Shown here: one piece after another, positions 18,812-26,229 of the stretch | How the letters are laid out: each line of letters starts with the position of its first letter | Numbering within the stretch: position 1 is the first letter of the stretch | Source of the DNA: Allomuricauda ruestringensis DSM 13258 | GTDB lineage: Bacteria > Bacteroidota > Bacteroidia > Flavobacteriales > Flavobacteriaceae | Length of the DNA stretch: 64,000 nucleotides | Reading direction: 5' to 3' | NCBI RefSeq assembly: GCF_000224085.1 | Contig: NC_015945.1 | Location: 1,313,501-1,377,500, forward strand | Notes under the pieces: model-generated | The model's database searches: none | The model's input: the letters and a program-made list of their open reading frames with translations, nothing else | What the model was told of the DNA's origin: nothing | Made by a program: the position numbers and the translations under genes

Positions 18812-19681
18812 ATCAATCCCAACGAAACCCATATCGCCCCCAACCTTGACAAACCTCAACGATTACAAGAATATGGCGTAGGTATTTTTGAGGCCGTAGC
18901 TACAAAATCAGCGCTTAAAAAAACTCTAAAGAAAAAGTATATTTCTGTAGATGGCACCATCGCCACGACCGCAACCCTAATTACAGGAGGAGAACACATT
19001 ACCCTATACATTCCAGAGGAAGCAAAGCCTAAAAAGCAGTTTAATTTTCCACTCAACGTATTGTTTGAAGATGACTATTTAGCTGCTATCCACAAACCCG
19101 CAGGCATTGAAGTAAGTGGCAACAAATTCAAGACCATTGCCAATGCTTTGTCTCAAAATCTTAAGGCCAGCACGCTTCCCGATGCTACAACACCGCAACC
19201 CGTCCACCGATTGGATTATGCCACTACAGGCATTGTTTTGATAGGAAAAACAAGTAACTGTATCCGTGCCTTAAACAAAATGTTCGAGGACAAACTCATA
19301 TCCAAAACCTATTACGCGGTTGCCATTGGCGATATGGCGCCAAGTGGAACCATCTCTTCGGAAATAGACGGGAAAGCGTCCCGATCAGATTTTGAAGTGA
19401 TACAATCCGTTCCCTCAGAACGTTTCGCCAAACTGAATTTGGTGAAATTACACCCTAAAACAGGTAGAAGGCACCAATTGCGGAAACATTTGTACAGTTT
19501 GGGGAATCCCATCCTCGGAGATAAAGAATATAACCTAGAAGGCTTAATTTTAAAAGGGAGGGGTTTGTACCTCCACGCCCACTCTTTGGAGTTTGAGCAT
19601 CCGTTTACCCAACAAAACATCTATATTAAAGATGAAATTCCAGAGAAGTTTGGGAAGCTATTCAATTACGAACCCAAATAA
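18812..19681 (+). CDS. RluA-family pseudouridine synthase with N-terminal S4-like domain, no normal start codon
   Basis: Modifies uridine in RNA. The catalytic domain has the RluA motif HRLDYATTGIVLIGKT (catalytic Asp) and KTGRRHQLRKH. The frame stays open upstream of TTG 19061 and encodes THIAPNLDKPQRLQEYGVG and KSALKKTLKKKYISVDG, which looks like the S4-like N-terminal domain of such enzymes. The frame is closed by TGA at 18785-18787 and contains no ATG, GTG or TTG before 19061. Residues INPNETH begin with ATC at 18812, where an ATG would be expected. Either ATC is used, the start was lost, or the base is a sequencing error. Confidence 0.75.
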   Translation: MNPNETHIAPNLDKPQRLQEYGVGIFEAVATKSALKKTLKKKYISVDGTIATTATLITGGEHITLYIPEEAKPKKQFNFPLNVLFEDDYLAAIHKPAGIEVSGNKFKTIANALSQNLKASTLPDATTPQPVHRLDYATTGIVLIGKTSNCIRALNKMFEDKLISKTYYAVAIGDMAPSGTISSEIDGKASRSDFEVIQSVPSERFAKLNLVKLHPKTGRRHQLRKHLYSLGNPILGDKEYNLEGLILKGRGLYLHAHSLEFEHPFTQQNIYIKDEIPEKFGKLFNYEPK

Positions 19682-19709
19682 AAAAGCACCCCGCTTGTGA
19701 AGTGCTTTT
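19682..19709. terminator. Terminator between the RluA-type gene and tRNA-Ala
   Basis: AAAAGCAC and GTGCTTTT flank a 12-nt loop, with A and T runs on both sides. It can serve the plus-strand synthase gene and the minus-strand tRNA. Confidence 0.6.
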
Positions 19710-19718
19710 CGTTTTTAG

Positions 19719-19792
19719 TGGAGAATACCGGATTCGAACCGGTGACCTCTTGCCTGCCAGGCAAGCGCTCTAGCCAACTGAGCTAATCCCCC
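19719..19792 (-). tRNA. tRNA-Ala (anticodon GGC)
   Basis: Read on the minus strand from GGGGGATTAGCTCAG to ATTCTCCA. All four arms fold: a 7-bp acceptor with two G-U pairs, D arm GCTC/GAGC, anticodon stem CTTGC/GCAAG around loop CTGGCAG, and T arm CCGGTTCGAATCCGG. Loop position 34-36 is GGC, which reads Ala codon GCC. CCA is not encoded. Length is 74 nt. Confidence 0.95.
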
Positions 19793-19849
19793 AAAGAGAG
19801 CGCAAAGGAAATACTTTTTTCCGAAAGTATCAAAAATTGCGCTGCTTCC

Positions 19850-20647
19850 TTAATCTTTTTTAACGCTGAGTACCAGTACAGGTATCTTTACAAAGAACTC
19901 CGACTTAGGTATAGTGTTCTTTTCCCATAGTTTTTTAAAGAATCCACGCTTTCTTCTGAACACACATAACATGTCGGGGTGCTCCTTCTGGAAATACTCA
20001 GTTACCCCCAAATACGTGGTTCCATTTTCGGTAATCGTCAATTGGGTACTAAGATCCATCAAAGCTGTGTTTACTTTAAGATCATCCTCGGTATAGCCCG
20101 GCCTTTTCACCAACAATAAACTTACTTCCGACCTAAACTTGTTTTTCATCATAATCAATGGAGTCAGAATACTGCTTCTTTTTAAAATCCCTGATCCAAA
20201 AGCCGTTAAAATCTTTTTGGCAGGTTTAAATGTGGTCCCTTTAGGAACAATCAGTGTAGGGATCTCCGTCTGTTTAATAATCCTACCCGATGTATTTCCC
20301 AAATAAAGTTCCTCTTGGATATCGTTACTTCTCGGCGCAATAATGATCAAGTCGATGCCCAGTTCTTTGTTGATACTCTTTAAGCCATCTATAATATCAC
20401 CATTGTAAGTGGCCATTTTTATATCAACCCCCTTGTTGTTGACCCTATCTATAACCTCTTTTAAATGTTCCTTGCTGCTCTTGGCTACCTTTTCTTCTAC
20501 ATTGGCCAAGCTTCCAACGGCGGTTGGTACATTAAATACATCCATCACAAAGATCTTCGCTCCAAAATTCGAGGCAAAGTCTACAGCGTATTGCAATGTT
20601 TGAGAAGAATCTGGGGAAGTTCCAATAGGTACAAGTATGTTGTTCAT
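19850..20647 (-). CDS. Universal stress protein, two-domain type
   Basis: 265 aa from ATG 20647 (MNNILVPIGTSPDSSQTLQ), the typical UspA start. The first domain has the end motif of the family in GNTSGRIIKQTEIPTLIVPK. The second half is a diverged UspA domain without the nucleotide-binding glycines. An in-frame upstream ATG at 20824 would overlap the divergent GNAT gene and adds basic non-Usp sequence, so it is rejected. Usp proteins act in cytoplasmic stress tolerance; the ligand is unknown. Confidence 0.88.
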   Translation of the reverse strand: MNNILVPIGTSPDSSQTLQYAVDFASNFGAKIFVMDVFNVPTAVGSLANVEEKVAKSSKEHLKEVIDRVNNKGVDIKMATYNGDIIDGLKSINKELGIDLIIIAPRSNDIQEELYLGNTSGRIIKQTEIPTLIVPKGTTFKPAKKILTAFGSGILKRSSILTPLIMMKNKFRSEVSLLLVKRPGYTEDDLKVNTALMDLSTQLTITENGTTYLGVTEYFQKEHPDMLCVFRRKRGFFKKLWEKNTIPKSEFFVKIPVLVLSVKKD

Positions 20648-20700
20648 GGTTTGGTGATTACGATTAAACCTTAAATTTACAATTAAATTGAAACGAATCA

Positions 20701-21201
20701 ATGATAAGACGCGCAAAGATATCCGAAACCCCCGATATCTTGACCATAACCCGGGCCTGTGCCCAAAAAATGCAGGAGAACGGTATTTTTCAATGGAACG
20801 AGCACTATCCCTCCAAAGAGGCATTCATCAAAGACATTGAGCGTGATGAACTTTTCGTAATAGAAGAAAACAACATCGTACAGGGCACTATCGTCATATC
20901 AACCCTTATGGATGATGAGTACAGACCCATCCAATGGTTAACCCCAAACGGAAACAGCACCTATATCCACCGCCTTTCCGTTCATCCAGACCTTCAAGGG
21001 AAAGGGCTAGCGCAACAAATGATGGATTTTGCAGAAAATTATTCCAAAGAAAAAAAGTTTGTATCCGTTAGGTTGGACACCTTTTCGCAGAACAAAAGAA
21101 ACCAAGGTTTTTACGAACAACGGGGCTACCGAAAACTGGGAGACATCTTCTTTCCCAAACAAAGCGAGCATCCTTTTCATTGTTATGAATTAGTGCTGTA
21201 A
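20701..21201 (+). CDS. GNAT-family N-acetyltransferase
   Basis: 166 aa. IHRLSVHPDLQGKGLAQQMM is the acetyl-CoA binding motif A (QxxGxG/A type), and the C-terminal GFYEQRGYRKLGD is motif B. The N-terminal IRRAKISETPDI is typical of ribosomal-protein-like or small-molecule acetyltransferases. Substrate unknown. It is divergent from the stress protein and ends 12 bp before the MATE transporter, so the two are probably one transcript. Confidence 0.88.
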   Translation: MIRRAKISETPDILTITRACAQKMQENGIFQWNEHYPSKEAFIKDIERDELFVIEENNIVQGTIVISTLMDDEYRPIQWLTPNGNSTYIHRLSVHPDLQGKGLAQQMMDFAENYSKEKKFVSVRLDTFSQNKRNQGFYEQRGYRKLGDIFFPKQSEHPFHCYELVL

Positions 21202-21213
21202 CTTGCGGCCGAT

Positions 21214-22548
21214 TTGAGCACACAGGTAAATTTTAAGAGCATCAACCAACTGGCAATTCCCGCGACCATTTCGGGCATTGCGGAACCCATCCTTTCCATT
21301 ACGGATACGGCCATTGTGGGCAATATTCCCGTGGACGGACTGGAATCTTTGGCGGCAGCAGGCATCGTAGGTTCCTTTTTGTCCATGCTCATTTGGGTGC
21401 TCGGACAGACACGAAGCTCTATTTCCGCCATAATTTCACAATATTTGGGTGCTGGAAGATTGCAAGAAGTTAAAAACCTACCAGCACAGGCGATTTTCTT
21501 CAATATTTTACTCAGTATCGTAGTGCTTTTGTCCACCGTATTTGTTATTGAAGAAATTTTTGCCCTGTTCAATGCATCGGGAAAGATTTTGGAATACTGT
21601 GTTTCCTACTATTCCATTCGGGTTTGGGGATTTCCGCTCACCCTTTTCACATTTGCCGTTTTTGGCATTTTTCGTGGATTGCAAAACACCTTCTACCCTA
21701 TGGTGATTGCCATGCTAGGGGCCGGGCTCAATATTTTATTGGACTTTGCTTTGGTTTATGGGATTGATGGTTTGATTCCCGCACTTTATTTGGAAGGTGC
21801 CGCATGGGCCAGTTTAATCTCCCAGGCCATCATGGCTATCATCGCCCTTGTGCTTCTGCTGAAAAAGACCGAAATCAGTATGAAACTGGTTTTTCCCCTC
21901 AACAAAGAAATGAAGCGTGTGGTATTTATGAGCTTAAATCTATTTGTAAGAACCCTTGCCCTTAACGCTGCATTAATGCTTGCGGTTCGCGAGGCCACAA
22001 CCTTGGGAGATCAGTTTATTGGTGCCCACACCATAGCCATTAACCTATGGCTGTTCTCCGCTTTTTTTATTGATGGCTATGCCGCAGCAGGTAATAGCAT
22101 GGGCGGGAAATTACTTGGTGCCGAAGATTATAACGGACTTTGGAAACTGGCCAAAAAAATAATGAAATATGGCATGGTGGTAAGCCTTGGACTAATGGCG
22201 TCCGGTTTTATTTTCTACAAGCCCATAGGCAGAATTTTTTCCAATGAAGAAATTGTACTGAACACCTTCTACAGCATATTTTACATTGTTATCATAGGTC
22301 TTCCCATGAACACTTTGGCCTTTGTTTTTGATGGACTGTTCAAAGGCATGGGCGAAATGAAATATTTGAGAAATGTATTGCTCGCAGCCACCTTCTTTGG
22401 ATTTATTCCATGCCTGTATTTGGGCATCTATTTGGGATGGGGCATTTATGCCATTTGGATCGCATTTGTAGTTTGGATGATGATTCGCGGGTTCTCCCTA
22501 GTGTGGAAATTTAGGAGAAAGTTCCAGCCCTTGGTACAAAACCCTTAA
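21214..22548 (+). CDS. MATE-family efflux transporter
   Basis: 444 aa with about 12 hydrophobic segments in two similar halves. The first helix region QLAIPATISGIAEPILSITD is a MATE hallmark. It exports cationic compounds using an Na+ or H+ gradient across the inner membrane. The start is TTG at 21214 (MSTQVNFKS); no ATG lies close enough to give the conserved first helix. It follows the GNAT gene after 12 bp and precedes an enoyl-CoA hydratase gene. Confidence 0.92.
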   Translation: MSTQVNFKSINQLAIPATISGIAEPILSITDTAIVGNIPVDGLESLAAAGIVGSFLSMLIWVLGQTRSSISAIISQYLGAGRLQEVKNLPAQAIFFNILLSIVVLLSTVFVIEEIFALFNASGKILEYCVSYYSIRVWGFPLTLFTFAVFGIFRGLQNTFYPMVIAMLGAGLNILLDFALVYGIDGLIPALYLEGAAWASLISQAIMAIIALVLLLKKTEISMKLVFPLNKEMKRVVFMSLNLFVRTLALNAALMLAVREATTLGDQFIGAHTIAINLWLFSAFFIDGYAAAGNSMGGKLLGAEDYNGLWKLAKKIMKYGMVVSLGLMASGFIFYKPIGRIFSNEEIVLNTFYSIFYIVIIGLPMNTLAFVFDGLFKGMGEMKYLRNVLLAATFFGFIPCLYLGIYLGWGIYAIWIAFVVWMMIRGFSLVWKFRRKFQPLVQNP

Positions 22549-22590
22549 TTTAGTATTCCACTAGAACCATGAACTCATAACTCAAATTAA

Positions 22591-23358
22591 ATGTCCACCG
22601 ATAGAGCCAACGGAAGTTTATACACCAAAATTGAGAACAAGGTAGCGACCGTAGAATTTGGTCACCCTGCCAGTAATTCGTTTGTTTCAGAACTGTTGGC
22701 CCGACTTGCCAAGGAATTTGACAAGCTTGGTGAAAACAACGAAGTTTCTATCATCGTTTTAAAATCCGAAGGAGAAAGAGCCTTTTGTGCCGGTGCTTCT
22801 TTTGATGAACTGGTAGCCGTTTCCAACTTGGAAGAGGGAAAACAGTTTTTCAGCGGCTTCGCCAATGTAATCAATGCCATGCGCAAGTGTCCCAAGCCGG
22901 TTATCGGCCGGGTGCAGGGCAAAACGGTTGGAGGTGGAGTAGGATTGGCCTCAGCCTGCGATTATGTGCATGCAACGGTCGAAGCGGCCATTAAACTATC
23001 CGAGATTTCCATAGGAATTGGTCCGTTTGTAATCGCTCCAGCCGTGGAACGCAAAATGGGAAAAGCTGCTTTGGCAGAGCTCACCTTATATCCCACGGAG
23101 TGGAAAAATGCGTATTGGGCCAAAGAACAAGGCTTATATGCCAAAGTGTACGATTCCATTTCCGAAATGGACAAGGAACTTGACATTCACCTGCAAAAAT
23201 TGGCCACCTACAATCCCGATGCACTTGCCGAAATGAAAAAAGTACTTTGGGAAGGAACCGAGCATTGGGACGACCTATTGTTGGAGCGCGCCGAAGCATC
23301 TGGAAGATTAGCACTGTCTCCAAATACTAAAAAAGCATTGGAAAAGTTTAAAAAGTAG
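22591..23358 (+). CDS. Enoyl-CoA hydratase/isomerase family protein
   Basis: 255-aa crotonase-fold protein. The oxyanion-hole segments are GERAFCAGASFDEL (residues ~65-78) and VGGGVGLASACDYVHA (~110). The usual glutamates of hydratases are not clear, so the reaction could be hydration, isomerisation or thioester hydrolysis. In a degradation operon it would act on acyl-CoA; here no other such gene is adjacent. Confidence 0.88.
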   Translation: MSTDRANGSLYTKIENKVATVEFGHPASNSFVSELLARLAKEFDKLGENNEVSIIVLKSEGERAFCAGASFDELVAVSNLEEGKQFFSGFANVINAMRKCPKPVIGRVQGKTVGGGVGLASACDYVHATVEAAIKLSEISIGIGPFVIAPAVERKMGKAALAELTLYPTEWKNAYWAKEQGLYAKVYDSISEMDKELDIHLQKLATYNPDALAEMKKVLWEGTEHWDDLLLERAEASGRLALSPNTKKALEKFKK

Positions 23359-23394
23359 TTGAATGTTCTCAATCAATCTTAATAATATTCGTCA

Positions 23395-23490
23395 CCTTGT
23401 CCCGATAGTTATCGGGATTGTTTCAGGGTCACATCAAAAAAGGTTTGGTTGTGAGATGCTGAATCAAGTTCAGCATGACGATTTTGAACA
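23395..23490. repeat. Palindromic intergenic repeats
   Basis: CCCGATA-GT-TATCGGG (23401-23416) is a 7-bp perfect hairpin. It is followed by ATGCTGAATCAAGTTCAGCAT (23457-23477), an 8-bp stem. Both are bounded by TCGTCAC- and CATGACGA-type words, common to dispersed flavobacterial intergenic repeats. Confidence 0.5.
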
Positions 23491-23514
23491 AGTACAGAAT
23501 TAAAAAATTACACA

Positions 23515-23607
23515 ATGAAAGATTTGGTTTTCCCCATATTGGCCCTGTTTGTTGTAGTGGTGTATGTGATCAACAGAATACGTAGCAACAGACGTTACAA
23601 AAAATAG
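23515..23607 (+). CDS. Small single-pass membrane protein (30 aa)
   Basis: ATG 23515 opens a 30-codon frame: MKDLVFPILALFVVVVYVIN, then a basic tail with several Arg and Lys and a TAG at 23605. One hydrophobic helix with a positively charged cytoplasmic end looks like a real small membrane protein. It ends 3 bp before the toxin-antitoxin promoter palindrome. No family is recognised, and conservation must decide whether it is expressed. Confidence 0.4.
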   Translation: MKDLVFPILALFVVVVYVINRIRSNRRYKK

Positions 23608-23610
23608 TTT

Positions 23611-23639
23611 ATATATAAAATATATATTTTATATATTTG
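23611..23639 (+). promoter_or_regulatory. Palindromic operator overlapping the toxin-antitoxin promoter
   Basis: 23611-23636 is a perfect 26-bp A/T palindrome (ATATATAAAATATATATTTT and its completion). Its right edge runs into TATATTTG (23632-23639), an exact -7 box. A repressor bound here would cover the promoter, as expected for autoregulation by an antitoxin. It lies 27 bp before the antitoxin start. Confidence 0.65.
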
Positions 23640-23666
23640 TTGGTGAGCTTTGAAAAATGAAGTTTT

Positions 23667-23930
23667 ATGGAAGATCATGTAAAAAAGCTTATCGAAGTGG
23701 ATAAGTCACTTGTGATAAAATTAAAAGTGCTTTCCGCTTTTGAAAACTTGAGCGTCAAGGCCTTGATGGAAAAGGCCGTGGTTGAATATGTTAAGAACAA
23801 AGAGCTGGAGCGTTTCGAAAAGCTTTCAGAAGAGGAAAAAGAAGATCTTGGGCTTTTACTTTTGATGCAACAAGCAGATACCAAAGAATTTGCAAACGAG
23901 GATGATATTTTTAAAATCCTTGATGAATGA
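23667..23930 (+). CDS. Type II antitoxin-like protein
   Basis: 87-aa, highly charged protein with an N-terminal segment (HVKKLIEVDKSLVIKLKVLS) consistent with a small DNA-binding fold, followed by an acidic helical tail (KLSEEEKEDLG). Its last 4 bp overlap the next ORF (ATGA), which encodes a RelE/ParE-type protein. The palindrome over the promoter fits autorepression. No exact antitoxin family is recognised. Confidence 0.75.
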   Translation: MEDHVKKLIEVDKSLVIKLKVLSAFENLSVKALMEKAVVEYVKNKELERFEKLSEEEKEDLGLLLLMQQADTKEFANEDDIFKILDE

Positions 23931-24193
23931 ATATCAAGTATCATAAATCACTTGAAAAAGATTTAAGAAAGATTAATGATAAAAAGGTAAAACAAAAGTT
24001 AAAGCTTATCATTCTCGAAATGAAAGAGGCCAAGGTTTTGGATGAACTTAAATCCGTCAAAAAATTAGCAGGGCACCCGAATGCTTTCAGAATGCGAATA
24101 GGTTCTTACCGCCTGGGTTTTTATTACGGGAACAATACCGTAATATTGTCTCGTTTTGTAAAACGCAATGATATCTACAAACTTTTTCCTTAG
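23927..24193 (+). CDS. RelE/ParE-superfamily toxin
   Basis: 88 aa with the fold pattern of RelE/ParE: N-terminal MNIKYHKSLEKDLRKI, central VKKLAGHPNAFRMRIGSYRL and C-terminal VILSRFVKRNDIYK. The G-x-x-x-x-x-R-x-R-x-G-x-Y-R pattern is the family core. RelE members cut mRNA in the ribosome and ParE members poison gyrase; the sequence alone does not tell which. Coupled to the antitoxin by a 4-bp overlap. Confidence 0.85.
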   Translation: MNIKYHKSLEKDLRKINDKKVKQKLKLIILEMKEAKVLDELKSVKKLAGHPNAFRMRIGSYRLGFYYGNNTVILSRFVKRNDIYKLFP

Positions 24194-24199
24194 ATCAAT

Positions 24200-24967
24200 T
24201 TGAAAAATATCTCACTTCCTAAAGGCAAAAAAGTCTATTTCGCCAGCGACAACCACCTTGGGGCACCCACCCGAAAGGACAGTTTGCCCCGTGAGAAAAA
24301 ATTCGTGGCTTGGCTGGATTCCATAAAGGATGATGCCGCCGCCATTTTTTTAATGGGCGATCTTTTCGATTTTTGGTTCGAGTACAAAACCGTAGTTCCC
24401 AAAGGGTTTACACGAACCCTGGGCAAATTGGCCGAACTATCGGATATGGGCATCCACATCAACTACTTTGTGGGCAACCATGATCTTTGGATGAACGGTT
24501 ATTTTGAAGAAGAACTCAACATCCCAGTTTATCATAAACCGCAACAGTTCCTCATCAACGATACTTCTTTTTTTATCGGCCATGGTGATGGATTGGGTCC
24601 GTACGACAAAGGTTTTAAACGCATGAAAAAAGTGTTTACCAACCCCGTTGCCCAATGGTTTTTTAAATGGTTACACCCTGATTTGGGGGTACGCTTGGGA
24701 CAGCATCTTTCGGTGAACAACAAGATGATTTCCGGTGAAGCCGATGCCAAATTCTTGGGTAAGGATAAGGAATGGCTCATTTTATACGCCAAGCGCAAGC
24801 TGGAGGAGGAGCATTATGACCATTTCATTTTTGGTCACCGCCATCTGCCGATGGAAATTGAACTCAACGAAAAATCCACCTATACCAATCTCGGGGACTG
24901 GATTTCCTATTTTACCTATGCTGTTTTTGATGGGGAAAAATTGACCTTGGAAAAACTCGAAGGTTAA
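24200..24967 (+). CDS. lpxH: UDP-2,3-diacylglucosamine diphosphatase-like metallophosphoesterase
   Basis: 255-aa calcineurin-fold phosphoesterase of the LpxH/LpxH2 type, which removes UMP from UDP-2,3-diacylglucosamine in lipid A synthesis. Metal motifs in order: SDNHLGAP, GDLFDFWFE, VGNHDLWM, IGHGDGLG and FGHRHLP. The start is TTG at 24200, 6 bp after the toxin stop; no suitable ATG is available before the first motif. The stop is shared with the convergent MFS gene through the palindrome TTAA. Confidence 0.85.
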   Translation: MKNISLPKGKKVYFASDNHLGAPTRKDSLPREKKFVAWLDSIKDDAAAIFLMGDLFDFWFEYKTVVPKGFTRTLGKLAELSDMGIHINYFVGNHDLWMNGYFEEELNIPVYHKPQQFLINDTSFFIGHGDGLGPYDKGFKRMKKVFTNPVAQWFFKWLHPDLGVRLGQHLSVNNKMISGEADAKFLGKDKEWLILYAKRKLEEEHYDHFIFGHRHLPMEIELNEKSTYTNLGDWISYFTYAVFDGEKLTLEKLEG

Positions 24968-26223
24968 TCTTCCTTTTCGTGCGCATCAATATCTTTCTGT
25001 AGGTCCAACTTCCTAAAGGTAGGTGAAACAATAGCTGTTGTTCCCGCCGTTAAGAGTGTCATACATCCTCCAAACACTACCGCAGTGACCGTACCCAATA
25101 GTTTAGCAGCCACTCCGCTTTCAAAAGCACCTAATTCGTTGGACGAGCCAACAAACATGGAATTAACCGAAGCTACCCTGCCCCGCATATTGTCAGGAGT
25201 TTTTAACTGTAATATCGTCTGACGTATGATCATGGAGACACCATCCACAGCCCCGCTCAAGAACAAGGCTATCACCGACAACCAAAATAGTTCGGACAAT
25301 CCAAACACGATGATACAGACCCCAAAGGCGAAAACCGCCATTAGCAATTTTTTACCTGCATTCTTGTGCAAGGGAAACCGTGTAGATCCCAACATCGTAA
25401 TGGAAGCTCCCACAGCGGGGGCGGCCCTCAAAATCCCGAAGCCTTCGGAGCCCACATGCAAAATATCCTGCGCATAAATGGGCAAAAGCGCGACGGCACC
25501 TCCAAAAAGCACCGCTATCATATCCAAAGTAAGCGCTCCAAAAATGGCTTTGTTTCCAAAAACAAATTTGAGTCCATCCCGTAAACTTTGAAAAACGGGC
25601 TCTCCGATTTTGGGGTTCAAAATAGGTTTTCTAGGAATTTGAAAAAGGAAAATCAAAGCAAATAAAGAAAAACCGAAAATAACGCACATGCTCCAATGCA
25701 CTCCAATCCAGCTAATGGAAAATCCTGCCAAGGCCGGGCCCAAAACCGAAGCCAATTGCCAAGTAGAGCTGCTCCAAGTAGCTGCATTGGGGTATATTTT
25801 CTTGGGGACGATCAAGGCAATCAGGGAAAATATGGTAGGTCCCAAAAAAGACCGTACAAACCCGCCCAAAAACACCAAAGCATAAATGGAATACAGGATT
25901 GTTTTGGATTCCCAAGCATCTTCAAGTCCGGGCCAGCTCAATAAAAAGAGTCCCAGACTAATCACTGAAAATCCCGCAATACAGGTAATTAAAAGGTTTC
26001 GCTTTTCTTTTTGATCCACAATGTGTCCGGCAAAGAGTGCCATGCTCACCGCTGGGATTACCTCCATCAACCCAATAATTCCCAAGGACAATGGGTCTTT
26101 GGTCAAAGAATACACCTGCCATTCTATGACAATAAATTGCATGGACCACGCAAATACCATGGCAAAGCGTACCAATAAAAAAATGTTGAATTCCTTATAG
26201 CGGAGGGCAGCGTAGGGATCCAT
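24964..26223 (-). CDS. MFS transporter
   Basis: 419 aa with about 12 hydrophobic helices. The loop after helix 2 reads GHIVDQKEKRNLL, the MFS signature region. The closest type is the enterobactin-exporter/macrolide-efflux-like (EntS/MefA) group. Substrate unknown. The gene follows recJ by 6 bp on the same strand, so they probably share a transcript. Confidence 0.88.
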   Translation of the reverse strand: MDPYAALRYKEFNIFLLVRFAMVFAWSMQFIVIEWQVYSLTKDPLSLGIIGLMEVIPAVSMALFAGHIVDQKEKRNLLITCIAGFSVISLGLFLLSWPGLEDAWESKTILYSIYALVFLGGFVRSFLGPTIFSLIALIVPKKIYPNAATWSSSTWQLASVLGPALAGFSISWIGVHWSMCVIFGFSLFALIFLFQIPRKPILNPKIGEPVFQSLRDGLKFVFGNKAIFGALTLDMIAVLFGGAVALLPIYAQDILHVGSEGFGILRAAPAVGASITMLGSTRFPLHKNAGKKLLMAVFAFGVCIIVFGLSELFWLSVIALFLSGAVDGVSMIIRQTILQLKTPDNMRGRVASVNSMFVGSSNELGAFESGVAAKLLGTVTAVVFGGCMTLLTAGTTAIVSPTFRKLDLQKDIDAHEKED

Positions 26224-26229
26224 AAATAG

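Noticed and set aside
20648..20824. N-terminal extension of the universal stress protein
   Set aside because: It overlaps the divergent GNAT gene and adds basic residues not found in Usp proteins; the ATG at 20647 gives the normal start.
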